A stretch of 64,000 nt of DNA, taken from assembly GCA_002839765.1 (NCBI GenBank), contig PGYR01000017.1:1-64000 (forward strand), written 5' to 3'. The notes beneath the pieces are model-generated. The model saw only the letters and a program-made list of their open reading frames with translations, did no database searches and was not told where the DNA came from. Positions 27,268 through 36,291 of the stretch are shown in pieces. The translations under genes and the position numbers were made by a program. Numbering within the stretch: the stretch's first letter is position 1; each line of letters begins with the position of its first letter. The stretch comes from Ignavibacteriae bacterium HGW-Ignavibacteriae-4. GTDB taxonomy: Bacteria; Bacteroidota; Ignavibacteria; Kapaibacteriales; UBA2268.

Positions 27268-27744
27268 ATGTACGACTTGCTAATAAAACAATTGCCCCAT
27301 GTACTAGAGGGCGAAACAAACGTAATTACTAACTTTGCTAATTTCTCAGCACTGCTATTCAATTCTATGGAATATGTGAACTGGGTTGGGTTCTATGTTT
27401 TCACAGGCAAAGAGCTTTTGCTTGGACCTTTCCAAGGGAAGCCAGCTTGTGTTCGTTTGCAATTAGGCAAGGGAGTTTGCGGTACTTCATTCGCAAATAA
27501 TCAAACACTCGTTGTAGATAATGTAGATGAGTTCCCTGGACATATCGCCTGCGATGCCGAATCCAAATCGGAGATAGTTATCCCACTCGTTAAAGAAGGG
27601 AAGCTATATGGAGTGTTGGACATAGATAGCCCAATTATTTCTAGATTTGATGAAAATGATAGAATTAATCTAGAAATTTTATTAAATTTACTAGTTGAGA
27701 AATCGGACATCGAGGAACTATCAAGAATATATCTACATACATAG
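27268..27744 (+). CDS. msrC: free methionine-(R)-sulfoxide reductase (GAF-type, fRMsr)
   Basis: The protein has 158 residues forming a single GAF domain. The fRMsr signatures are plain: WVGFYV (~39), LGPFQGKPACV with Cys61, GVCG with Cys71 and FPGHIACDAESKSEIVIP with Cys95. These three cysteines are the redox set of the family, which reduces free Met-R-sulfoxide using thioredoxin. The following LTD gene reads into its 3' end. Confidence 0.9.
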   Translation: MYDLLIKQLPHVLEGETNVITNFANFSALLFNSMEYVNWVGFYVFTGKELLLGPFQGKPACVRLQLGKGVCGTSFANNQTLVVDNVDEFPGHIACDAESKSEIVIPLVKEGKLYGVLDIDSPIISRFDENDRINLEILLNLLVEKSDIEELSRIYLHT

Positions 27745-29342
27745 TATTTTTGCTTGCTACTCAGCTATTCGGCAATGTAGTTGTAAATGAGATACAATTC
27801 GCCCCTGTCTCACCTGAGCCAGAGTGGATAGAACTATATAATACTAGTTCTGATGATGTTATATTCGACAATTTCACAGTTACTGACAATGCAACAACCA
27901 CCGACCCAATCACGCTAGAAATCCCTGCCTACAGTTTCATAGTTATTACCGAGAAGAAAAGCGAACTACTCAAAATCTACAAAATCGATTCTGCATTAGT
28001 CCTTGAGTCAGATTTACCCACATTCAATAATACTGATGATTTGGTTCTTATAGCCAATAACGGGATTACATTAGACTCTGTTCCCTATGATTCCAAATGG
28101 GGAATAAAAGGTAAGAGTTTAGAGCGTAGAAAGTACTTTGATCCAAGTAATGACCAAACCAATTGGGGTGCTGCCGATACAAAAGGAACTCCGGGAGCTA
28201 TCAATAGTATAGCAGCTTATTATGATCTTGCACTGAGCGATGTAACTCTCGACCCAGTCGGTGTGAAATTAGTAATTGAGAATAAGGGCAATATTGAATC
28301 ACTTAAAGGTAAAATTGAGATTCTGGTTAACGATATTTTCTTAGAAGATTTGGCACTTAGTCCTATTCCACCAAATTCTGATATTGAAGTTTTTGTCGAT
28401 TTCAATGTTATAAATTATGAGCCAAAAGTTGAGGATAAATTAGAAATAATAATCCAATCCGCAGAAGATATATACATAAGAAACAATAACTTCGATATTT
28501 TCATACCTAATTCCACGAAATCAGGTGATGTATTGATAAATGAGATTATGTATAACGTCGATGAAGAGCATTTCGAATTTATTGAATTATATAATAACTC
28601 GAGTGTTGATGTTCAAATATCAAACTGGTCTTTTGCAGATGATTTAGACTTGAAGAATGGAAGGTACAATCAGATAATTACAAATATCAACTTACCCCCG
28701 AATGAAAATGCAATTATAGTTTGCGACAATATGGTCTATGATGTAATAGATAAATCACTCTGGGACAAAGTGTTATTCACTAAGAAAAAATTTAGTTTGA
28801 ATAACTCAACCGACAAGATAAATATATACAATGAGCATAAGCTGCTTATAGATTCGGTGGAGTATTTCGACTCGTGGCACGAAGATTATCTTAGTTCGAC
28901 TAAAAACAGAAGTTTGGAGAAAACTAGGCCCACTCTTATATCAAGTGATGGAACTAATTGGAAGACTTGCACTGCTGAAAGTGGCTCTACTATACTAGCA
29001 AGCAACAGCTATAGTAATAATCCAACTTCTGAGAAAAGCATTAGTGTAGTGCCTAATCCATTTTTACCCAATTCCTCGAATAAACCTTATGTTCTAATTG
29101 AGTACAAATTACCATTTGATAACGCATTGCTTGATTGTGATATATACTACCCGAATGGGAATTTGGCGGTGAGCCTTATAAAATCCAAATTCGCTTCTAA
29201 CTCAGGAACTCTGAGTTGGAATGGGCGAAATGATGATAATAGGGTATTACCAATTGGCCCCTACGTTGTTGTGATAGAGGCCACGGATCAAAATTCTGGA
29301 GAGAGTGAAATACTAAAAATAGTAATCGTATTGGCACAGTAG
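27720..29342 (+). CDS. exported lamin-tail-domain (LTD) protein with FlgD-like end
   Basis: No ATG or GTG precedes the signal peptide. The open frame reads I(ATC, 27720)-KNISTYIVFLLATQLFG, which would be a normal signal peptide if ATC stands in for ATG; the first canonical alternative is TTG 27750, which would remove the basic end. GAGGA lies at 27712-27716. Two lamin tail domains follow, each with an EIxYNSS-type motif (VNEIQFAPVSPEPEWIELYN and INEIMYNVDEEHFEFIELYN). The C-terminus (VVPNPFLPNSSNKPYVLIEY... WNGRNDDNRVLPIGPYVVVI) is a FlgD-like Ig domain that often serves as a T9SS-related end. The start overlaps msrC by 25 bases. Confidence 0.7.
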   Translation: MKNISTYIVFLLATQLFGNVVVNEIQFAPVSPEPEWIELYNTSSDDVIFDNFTVTDNATTTDPITLEIPAYSFIVITEKKSELLKIYKIDSALVLESDLPTFNNTDDLVLIANNGITLDSVPYDSKWGIKGKSLERRKYFDPSNDQTNWGAADTKGTPGAINSIAAYYDLALSDVTLDPVGVKLVIENKGNIESLKGKIEILVNDIFLEDLALSPIPPNSDIEVFVDFNVINYEPKVEDKLEIIIQSAEDIYIRNNNFDIFIPNSTKSGDVLINEIMYNVDEEHFEFIELYNNSSVDVQISNWSFADDLDLKNGRYNQIITNINLPPNENAIIVCDNMVYDVIDKSLWDKVLFTKKKFSLNNSTDKINIYNEHKLLIDSVEYFDSWHEDYLSSTKNRSLEKTRPTLISSDGTNWKTCTAESGSTILASNSYSNNPTSEKSISVVPNPFLPNSSNKPYVLIEYKLPFDNALLDCDIYYPNGNLAVSLIKSKFASNSGTLSWNGRNDDNRVLPIGPYVVVIEATDQNSGESEILKIVIVLAQ

Positions 29343-29350
29343 ATAAGCTT

Positions 29351-31603
29351 CTACTTATTAACTATTGCGAATTTTACTACTTGAGTACTTTCGGTAGTTG
29401 AAGAAACTGCGTAAAGAAGATAAACCCCAGGTGAAGCATCTTCACCGCGCTCATTTTTACCATCCCAAGTAGTTTTTCGACTATTGACTTTCAGCGACCT
29501 TACTAATTCACCATTTACAGTTACTATTCTTAAATCAGAATTTTCCGTAAGCCCTTCGATGGTCATTAATCTGTTTTTCTTAGTATCGAAAGGTTGTGGG
29601 TAAACCTTTAGGTTATATTCGGCAATTGGCTTCACTGCGTTTGTTTGTACGCTATATAGACCTTTGTCAGTACCTATATACATTTTCCCTGAGTTCTCAT
29701 CATAAGCTAATGCCATTAGATTATTAGTTGGTAAAGGGCTATTATCCATAGTAATAGTATGTAACACATTTTCTCCATCTGGATCAACTACTATCAATCC
29801 ACTAGCTGTAGCTATCCATTTATTATCGAGTGCATCTATAACTATTTCTCTAACGTTTAGGTTAGCTAGTGACCTGATATTTACGAATATTGGAGTGCCA
29901 TTATTCATAACAGCTGTAGGGTTAATTACTCTGTTCACACCACTGATACTACCAATCCATAGAGTACCTTGCTTATCGAATGCTAAAGCTTGCGAGTTAT
30001 TACTGTTTATATCCGAATTGTTCGTAGTGAACATACCGCAAATATCATCAGATTTGTCGGATAGCGTTCTCATTTCATTATAGTAAGCAAGTCCAACGGC
30101 TACTTCAGTACCAGAGAAAGTAACATCGGTTCCAGCTGAAGAAACCCATTTTGTTCCATTGAAATCTATGGCTGTCTTATACAGTACACGTCTAGAAGAA
30201 CCAGCACAATTGAATAGTGTCTCGTAACTCCCTGATGGAGTTCGGATAACGAACAATGGACCCGTGCCACTATTGCCCCAATTTACAATCCACATATTAC
30301 CTAAGTCATCTTCGAAAACATCACCAGTAATAACGAAATTTCCAGAGCCACCAGTACCAATTAATGGACTATTGCTAGCGTTTATATTCTCAATTGTAGT
30401 ATCGTCACCTGGAGGGATAAGGTACAATCCACCACCATACGTACTCGCAGTTATAGTTCCATTTTTAAGTTCATTTACATTTACTACGCTATTAGCTTCA
30501 AATTCTGGATTGGTGCTTCTGTTGTAATAGTCCCATAACCCATTTCTGAAACTCATCACACCATTACCAGTGAAATTACCTGTCCCTATCCATAGAGAAC
30601 CATCTTTTGTTACATGGATATAGGCAATACCATTTGAAAGCGGTGAGTTTGGTTCAATTGTAAGTATCGTATCTTGTTTCGCTATTTTCAATCCAGATTT
30701 GGTACCCAGATAAACATCATCGCTATTCTCGTCGAACTGAATATCATTTATTGGATCAACAACATTCGCCAATCGTACATCATTGGGGTAGTCACGTATA
30801 TCTCTCTCACGGTAGAAGTAAAGTTTACCGTTTTTAGAATCAAGCCCAAAAATGTCCTTAGTAGAGTATTCGAAGACTGATTGCAAATTTTCTCCATTCC
30901 AACTATATATATGGTCGCCAGAGGTAGCATATAGAGAGTCATTCACCCATTCTATATCAAGTATATCTGAATTTTGGAATGTTTCTGCCGGTATGATTGA
31001 TTTCCAATCTTCTCTATTCGCTATACTATTATCCAAATCTGCATAGACTACACCGGATGAAGTAGCCACCCATATCTTATTATCATGAATCTTTATAGTA
31101 CGTGCTTCAGTACCTACATTCATATCTCCGAATCGCTTGACATCTTCTATTGTTACATTATCTTTGTGGTCGAAAACAACTAGACCAAATCCACCGGCTA
31201 TATATAACTTATCACCATAAGGCAATATACTATTGATATTTGCCTTTACGAACCCAGCGTTATATATGTCATAGATTGCATTCCATTCACCATTTTTATA
31301 AATATCAAATACACCATCATTATACCCGACAAAGACTTTATCTGATTCTTTCTGATGAATTATATACTTAGCATCTATTCTGCTTAACCCGGTTACATTA
31401 GTGAATTGCTTGATTTCATCTGTACTCAAATCAGCAAAATAGACACCACCACTAGTGGCTGCATATATTTTATTACCATCTTGATTGAGGGAGTTGACAT
31501 TATACATTGATGTATATGCCTCCCAGTTGGTGAGCTGTATCTCTTGAGAAAAAAGGTTAATTGTACATAAGGAAACAATTAGTAATGTTAGTATTTTGAA
31601 CAT
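29351..31603 (-). CDS. PorZ-like beta-propeller protein
   Basis: The protein has 750 residues. After the signal peptide comes WEAYTSMYNVNSLNQDGNKI and GGVYFADLSTDEI, then repeated propeller blades with KIYAATSGG, KLYIAGGFGLV, KIWVATSSGVVY, LWIGTGNF, LWIGSISGVNRV, KWIATASGLIV and KMYIGTDKGLY. This arrangement of two propellers with a C-terminal sandwich (LRIVTVNGELVRSLK... WDGKNERGEDASPGVYLLYA) fits PorZ, the surface component of the T9SS attachment complex. A two-component regulator propeller protein without that role is the alternative. The gene converges on the LTD gene 8 bases away. Confidence 0.6.
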   Translation of the reverse strand: MFKILTLLIVSLCTINLFSQEIQLTNWEAYTSMYNVNSLNQDGNKIYAATSGGVYFADLSTDEIKQFTNVTGLSRIDAKYIIHQKESDKVFVGYNDGVFDIYKNGEWNAIYDIYNAGFVKANINSILPYGDKLYIAGGFGLVVFDHKDNVTIEDVKRFGDMNVGTEARTIKIHDNKIWVATSSGVVYADLDNSIANREDWKSIIPAETFQNSDILDIEWVNDSLYATSGDHIYSWNGENLQSVFEYSTKDIFGLDSKNGKLYFYRERDIRDYPNDVRLANVVDPINDIQFDENSDDVYLGTKSGLKIAKQDTILTIEPNSPLSNGIAYIHVTKDGSLWIGTGNFTGNGVMSFRNGLWDYYNRSTNPEFEANSVVNVNELKNGTITASTYGGGLYLIPPGDDTTIENINASNSPLIGTGGSGNFVITGDVFEDDLGNMWIVNWGNSGTGPLFVIRTPSGSYETLFNCAGSSRRVLYKTAIDFNGTKWVSSAGTDVTFSGTEVAVGLAYYNEMRTLSDKSDDICGMFTTNNSDINSNNSQALAFDKQGTLWIGSISGVNRVINPTAVMNNGTPIFVNIRSLANLNVREIVIDALDNKWIATASGLIVVDPDGENVLHTITMDNSPLPTNNLMALAYDENSGKMYIGTDKGLYSVQTNAVKPIAEYNLKVYPQPFDTKKNRLMTIEGLTENSDLRIVTVNGELVRSLKVNSRKTTWDGKNERGEDASPGVYLLYAVSSTTESTQVVKFAIVNK

Positions 31604-31658
31604 TATTCAACCACGCTTTTTATTATTTTCTAAACCTTAGTAGCAACTATTTATAGTA

Positions 31659-32126
31659 CTAACCTTTAATTTGTTCTAAAATTGTAATCATATTCAAAGT
31701 AGTCTCGGCTGATTCGTATCCCTTATTACCTTTGGCACCACCTGCACGAGCAAAAGCTTGTTCGGTAGTATCCGTCGTTAGTAATCCAAATCCTATAGGA
31801 ACACCAGTCTCAAGCATAGTATCAGTAATACCACGAGAACAATCACCTGCAACGAAATCAAAATGAGGGGTCTCCCCTCTGATTACGCAACCTAGAGCAA
31901 CTATTCCATCATACTTTTTAGATTTAGCTAATGCATTGCATGTTAATGCTATTTCATAAGCTCCATCAACAGTTACGACTGTTATATTCTCATCTGCTAT
32001 ACCATATTTAGTCAGAGCTTCTATACTGCCCGAAAGTAACTTTTCTGTGATTATTTCGTTCCAGTTTGTAGTTATTACGGCAATGCTGTAATTTTTGTTC
32101 ACTTTTTTTGAAGATATTTTATTCAT
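31659..32126 (-). CDS. ribH: 6,7-dimethyl-8-ribityllumazine synthase
   Basis: The enzyme joins 5-amino-6-ribitylaminouracil and 3,4-dihydroxybutanone phosphate in riboflavin synthesis. The protein has 155 residues with AVITTNWNEIITEKLLSG at the start, VDGAYEIALTC (~54), the conserved GCVIRGETPHFDFV with His near 90, and GVPIGFGLLTTDT (~114). It is a stand-alone gene 55 bases downstream of the PorZ-like gene start and divergent from the FKBP gene. I saw no FMN riboswitch in the 94-base leader. Confidence 0.93.
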   Translation of the reverse strand: MNKISSKKVNKNYSIAVITTNWNEIITEKLLSGSIEALTKYGIADENITVVTVDGAYEIALTCNALAKSKKYDGIVALGCVIRGETPHFDFVAGDCSRGITDTMLETGVPIGFGLLTTDTTEQAFARAGGAKGNKGYESAETTLNMITILEQIKG

Positions 32127-32220
32127 TTGTAATCTTTTTTAATTAAAAGACATTATTTATGTAAGTTTGTAACTTGTAAAAAGTGAAAATAACATTTTAT
32201 TAAATCTTAAAGGAATATTT

Positions 32221-32916
32221 ATGAAAATAATTAACCTACTAGTAATCGGACTTGTGTTTTTTAGTCTTGCTTGCAGTGATACTACAGCTCAAGTAGAATT
32301 GAAAACAAAACAAGATTCACTAGCTTACGCAATCGGTAATCAATGGGGTAAAAACCTCAAAACTGATGACCTTATGTTGAATACAACTCTTATCAAACAA
32401 GGTATTGATGATTCATTCAAAGATGCTTCGAAACTAACTGACGAACAAATCCAATCTGTTTTGATGACTTTGCAATCAGAAATCCAAGAAAAAAGAATGA
32501 AACAACAACAAGAAGCTGCTTCAACTAATATCAAAAAAGCAGAAGAATTCATGGCTGCAAACAAAACAAAAGAAGGCGTGAAAACTACTGCTAGTGGTTT
32601 GCAATACAAAGTATTGAAAGAAGGTACAGGCAAAAGCCCAGTAGCTACTGATAAAGTAGAAGTACACTACCACGGTACATTAACTGACGGTTCTGTATTC
32701 GATAGTTCTGTACAAAGAGGCGAACCAATAACTTTCCCTCTTAATGGTGTTATACCAGGTTGGACTGAAGGTCTTCAGTTAATGAAAGAAGGCGGTAAAG
32801 TTAGATTCTTTATTCCTCCAGCATTAGCTTATGGAGCCCAAGGTTCTGGCGCTATTGGCCCGAACGAAGTATTAATATTCGATGTAGATTTACTTAAAGT
32901 AAACCCTACTAAGTAA
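32221..32916 (+). CDS. FKBP-type peptidyl-prolyl isomerase, lipoprotein
   Basis: A lipoprotein signal with lipobox FSLAC (Cys18) precedes an FKBP N-terminal dimerisation domain (residues ~25-120, helical and glutamine-rich) and a C-terminal FKBP domain (~125-229) with VEVHYHGTLTDGSVFDSS and VIPGWTEGLQLMKEGGKVRF, PPALAYG. It isomerises proline bonds of exported proteins in the periplasm, similar to FkpA/FklB. A good ribosome site AAAGGA precedes the ATG, and a strong terminator follows. Confidence 0.92.
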   Translation: MKIINLLVIGLVFFSLACSDTTAQVELKTKQDSLAYAIGNQWGKNLKTDDLMLNTTLIKQGIDDSFKDASKLTDEQIQSVLMTLQSEIQEKRMKQQQEAASTNIKKAEEFMAANKTKEGVKTTASGLQYKVLKEGTGKSPVATDKVEVHYHGTLTDGSVFDSSVQRGEPITFPLNGVIPGWTEGLQLMKEGGKVRFFIPPALAYGAQGSGAIGPNEVLIFDVDLLKVNPTK

Positions 32917-32941
32917 TATAATCTAAAAAATAGAATAAGAG

Positions 32942-32974
32942 AAGAGCTGCTAATTTTGGCGGCTCTTTTTTTTT
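32942..32974 (+). terminator. rho-independent terminator of the FKBP gene
   Basis: AAGAGCTGC pairs with GCGGCTCTT (one mismatch) around an 8-base loop and runs into nine T residues. Confidence 0.85.
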
Positions 32975-32987
32975 GTCTTCCCACTCC

Positions 32988-33063
32988 TTTTACCACTTGT
33001 GAAAACGACACTCTGGACGGAACGACTTGCTTTGCGACACTCTCTTAGCTTTCTGTGGTAAAA
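32988..33063. repeat. small element with terminal inverted repeats
   Basis: TTTTACCAC (32988-32996) and GTGGTAAAA (33055-33063) are perfect 9-bp inverted ends. Between them CGACACTCT occurs twice (33006-33014 and 33035-33043). The inside is richer in G+C than the surroundings. It may be a structured RNA element or a short non-autonomous mobile repeat; only one copy is present in this window. Confidence 0.35.
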
Positions 33064-33095
33064 TAAATAATGAGGGATTCTCGCAAAGAGCCAAA

Positions 33096-33716
33096 TCACT
33101 TCCAAAAAGTGATTAGTCTATTATCAATTGTGTATTTCGTAAAACCAAACTCGGCAGCAATCCAATCTATCGTTTCCCGAGTGTAAATGAAAACGTGGGT
33201 GAAATCATTTTTGTAATACCATTTTTCGAAGTCTATGGTTTCGTCATATAAATGCGTCATGCAGTATAGTTTTCCATTTGGAAGCAATATATCTATTAAC
33301 CGCTTAAACTCTACGTAGGGGGCATGCAAATGCTCTATAACTTCGCATGCAAAGATATAGTCATAGTGTGCTTCTAATAATTCGGGAAAGTCATGATACA
33401 CTGGGTCGTATAATGCTAGATTGTAACCCTGCTCTTTGAGAAGCATAGCTATAACAGGTCCAGGTCCAGCACCAAAATCTAGTCCTATTTCTGCAGTTGT
33501 GTGATTTTGTAGGACAGAATTGGTGATTGGCGAAACGAATTTTTGATAACCTTCATTTTCTACATCATTATTATGAGTGTCATACCTCGCCCTCTCTTCA
33601 CCTAAAGTTGGTAATGACTCCATAGGTCTGAATATCCCTTTGCAGTTTGTACATTGGTAGTATTGCTCTTTGTAAAAGCTGTTGGAAGTGGAGTTGCAGA
33701 GTAGGCATAAATGCAT
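33096..33716 (-). CDS. class I SAM-dependent methyltransferase with N-terminal zinc ribbon
   Basis: The protein has 206 residues. Two CxxC pairs at the start (CLLC near 4 and CTNC near 22) suggest a zinc ribbon. The Rossmann methyltransferase follows with AdoMet loop GLDFGAGPGPVIAML (~78), the acidic strand-2 end LYDPVYHD and CEVIEHLHAPYVEFKRLI (~117), as in Methyltransf_11/23 enzymes. The substrate is unknown; such proteins occur near rRNA, lipid and sugar pathways. It is a lone gene. Confidence 0.8.
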   Translation of the reverse strand: MHLCLLCNSTSNSFYKEQYYQCTNCKGIFRPMESLPTLGEERARYDTHNNDVENEGYQKFVSPITNSVLQNHTTAEIGLDFGAGPGPVIAMLLKEQGYNLALYDPVYHDFPELLEAHYDYIFACEVIEHLHAPYVEFKRLIDILLPNGKLYCMTHLYDETIDFEKWYYKNDFTHVFIYTRETIDWIAAEFGFTKYTIDNRLITFWK

Positions 33717-33734
33717 AGTGTAATTCAGTATTAA

Positions 33735-33760
33735 TAAAAAAAGCTCCCCAAAGGGAGCTT
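33735..33760 (-). terminator. rho-independent terminator of the propeller T9SS gene
   Basis: On the minus strand AAGCTCCC pairs perfectly with GGGAGCTT across a 4-base loop and continues in TTTTTTT. It serves the gene ending at 33788. Confidence 0.88.
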
Positions 33761-33787
33761 CAATTTAATATATGCTATTCAATTAAA

Positions 33788-36130
33788 CTATTGCTTTACG
33801 AATTTTGCAAACTTTATCTCATTCTCACCTTCTATCATTAGGAAATATGTACCCGATGATAAGTCCGAAACTTTGATATTAGTTTGAGTATAATCTATAT
33901 TTCTAATAGTGTTACCAGCTAAGTCAAGTAGCTTTATGCTCGTGTTTGGAGTAACTTTCAGGTTGTCAAACTGCACAAAGTCAGTCGTAGGGTTAGGATA
34001 TACGCTAACTGGCTCGTAACCAGCTAATTCGAATACACCAGTAACGTCTTTGTAAGTCAACCAATCCATTATACTTTTGAAAATGTTGTTTCTTTGTAAT
34101 TCATTGGTGAAATTATACATGTTCATACCCAATGCTACTGATCTAGTTGAGCCATTATCATTACGAATAGCTACTGTGCTATCTTCAGATATTTGGTGAT
34201 AGAATACATTATGTGATTGTGCATTTATTCCTGATATATCCATTGTAGGCCAAGCATTTGCACCATTATTATATATCGTAATTAAACCACCGATATTAGA
34301 ATAACCATCAGATACTGCATCGCCCGAAACACCTCTAAGAGTGAACTCACCCCCAGTTGCAAAACCTTGGAAATAAGGACCGTTATATCTGGCTCCGAAA
34401 GATTCTAAATTAAACTGAGTCTCTAATCCTGCTTTCAGATATGGCCCATCTCCTAGTAAGAATAGACTAGTACCGCCATCTCTCAGAGATTGGAAGTTCA
34501 TGTGCTCATGTGAGCTTAGTATCCCGAATGAACCCATATTCCATATCATTGTTTTTATACCTTCTACTCTCGTGCCATAGTGCTTATAATTCAGTGCATC
34601 CATTTCAATATAATCTTTGTATTCATTTGTGCTTAGCAATCCAGCTAAACTCGCATTAGTACGGTTTTGTTCGATTTCATCATAAACATATACTAATGGA
34701 ATTTGGTAAGAACTAACAGTAAAGCCAGTACTATAGAATAAATCTTCAATTTCATTTTGTACTACCATAATATTTGACTCTACTTCAAATATTCCACTAC
34801 CAGAAGCTATATCAACTATTAGCTGTAAAGACTCTACTTCACCAGGTTGAACAGTGATTGGAACTATCGGTTCTGGAGTAGTTACGCTATAGTCAAAGCC
34901 CAATTCTGCACTTTGAGCCTTAGTGCTATTCTCGATACTTGCTACAGAGATTATTATTTCTGTGTCTGTATTATTCTCTACCATAACTTCTACTATATTA
35001 TCTTCATTGGGAATATAGTTCAGATGATTTAGACTAGTATATATATTTACTCCAGTGTTCCCTTCTAGTTTTACTACTTTCTGACCGAGATAATCTACGT
35101 AAAATATATCACCATTTGCATCGAATTTGATACCCATTATACTAAGTGCGTCCGTCTTTAATCTCTTTATTTCTTCGAAAGTATTTATATCATATATTAC
35201 TATCTCACTAGTCGCATTATCACTAACTATTAGATAATCATCATTCAAATCTAATCCACTAGGGCTAACTAAACCAGTTGATACAACTGTCTCCCAAGTC
35301 GTGTTGTTTACTTCTACAAACGTAGCAAGTTCTTCACCATAGTTTGCAGTTGAAGATAAATCTTTACCAATAGTACCAGAAGTAATATCCATTCTGTTTA
35401 CGCTCTTAGTACCTGGGTTTATGTAATACAACCAATTGCCTTTTAGTTCCATGTGAGCTGGAGCATTAGGGTTCATAGTAAATGGTACATCTACGTGTCT
35501 GTAAACTTCGCCGTTTTCGTGCTCGTGTCCACCAGGTACGTGAGCTTCATTGAATTTGTATTTTGTTATGTTCCCAAAATTACCATCATTCACCCAATAA
35601 GTATTATCAACTTCGTGTGCAATACCACTAGAGTAAGGAGTCTGATGAATCATATCATAATGACTTCCGTTCTGATTATTAGTAGGGGGATTACCAACTA
35701 TAGCATAAATGTCTAAATTCGAAGGCCACATAGTAGGCCCACACCACGCACCATTTAATTCTTGTCTGTTTGCATTGAAGTGATCTTGAGCAGTAGCCCA
35801 AGTTGTATCACCAAATGCAATTGCACTAGGGTTCACCATAAAGTGCCAAGCGTTTCCGTCTTTTCTATAATCGAATGTTTGGATTGTAGTTCCAGGGTTA
35901 GTTATCATAAGTGTAGTTCCGCCTAACTCACCGGCAGCGGCACCCTTATTAAGTATCCAAAGCTGATTTAGGTCTGCTTTATTGAAGTCCAAATCTGTGG
36001 GGTATTCCAATTGATTCTTAGAAGTTGCAATAATCTTCTTATTAATTCTACCCTCTATTAGCCCTTTGGTGTCAGCCAGTAAGTGCGTTGCACTTAGCAT
36101 AACTAAGACAAGTAGTATTTTTCTAATCAT
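33788..36130 (-). CDS. T9SS cargo with NHL/propeller-like core
   Basis: The protein has 780 residues. A signal peptide (KILLVLVMLSATHLLA) precedes a propeller-like core (PTDLDFNKADLNQLWILNKG, SGLDLNDDYLIVSDNATSEI, MGIKFDANGDIFYVDYLGQK), with clustered His/Trp/Asn in WCGPTMWPSNLD and GGHEHENGEVYRHVDVPF. Beta-sandwich domains follow, and a type A sorting domain closes it (VSVYPNPTTDFVQFDNLK ... KFAKFVKQ). It should be secreted. The GGHEHENGE stretch could bind metal. I do not recognise a catalytic function. Confidence 0.8.
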   Translation of the reverse strand: MIRKILLVLVMLSATHLLADTKGLIEGRINKKIIATSKNQLEYPTDLDFNKADLNQLWILNKGAAAGELGGTTLMITNPGTTIQTFDYRKDGNAWHFMVNPSAIAFGDTTWATAQDHFNANRQELNGAWCGPTMWPSNLDIYAIVGNPPTNNQNGSHYDMIHQTPYSSGIAHEVDNTYWVNDGNFGNITKYKFNEAHVPGGHEHENGEVYRHVDVPFTMNPNAPAHMELKGNWLYYINPGTKSVNRMDITSGTIGKDLSSTANYGEELATFVEVNNTTWETVVSTGLVSPSGLDLNDDYLIVSDNATSEIVIYDINTFEEIKRLKTDALSIMGIKFDANGDIFYVDYLGQKVVKLEGNTGVNIYTSLNHLNYIPNEDNIVEVMVENNTDTEIIISVASIENSTKAQSAELGFDYSVTTPEPIVPITVQPGEVESLQLIVDIASGSGIFEVESNIMVVQNEIEDLFYSTGFTVSSYQIPLVYVYDEIEQNRTNASLAGLLSTNEYKDYIEMDALNYKHYGTRVEGIKTMIWNMGSFGILSSHEHMNFQSLRDGGTSLFLLGDGPYLKAGLETQFNLESFGARYNGPYFQGFATGGEFTLRGVSGDAVSDGYSNIGGLITIYNNGANAWPTMDISGINAQSHNVFYHQISEDSTVAIRNDNGSTRSVALGMNMYNFTNELQRNNIFKSIMDWLTYKDVTGVFELAGYEPVSVYPNPTTDFVQFDNLKVTPNTSIKLLDLAGNTIRNIDYTQTNIKVSDLSSGTYFLMIEGENEIKFAKFVKQ

Positions 36131-36291
36131 TCTTTAAATTCCTATTATTAATTAATATTGTCCTTAGATGCTTTCAAACGCATTAAAGTTACACATATTA
36201 CAGACATTTATTTATTATAATTGAGTTATGTCTGCTAACAAACAATTATAATCCGATACAAGGAATTTAGCTATTACTGCAAATATTTAAA

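Noticed and set aside
31604-32220. FMN riboswitch before ribH
   Set aside because: The 94-base leader shows no conserved RFN element.
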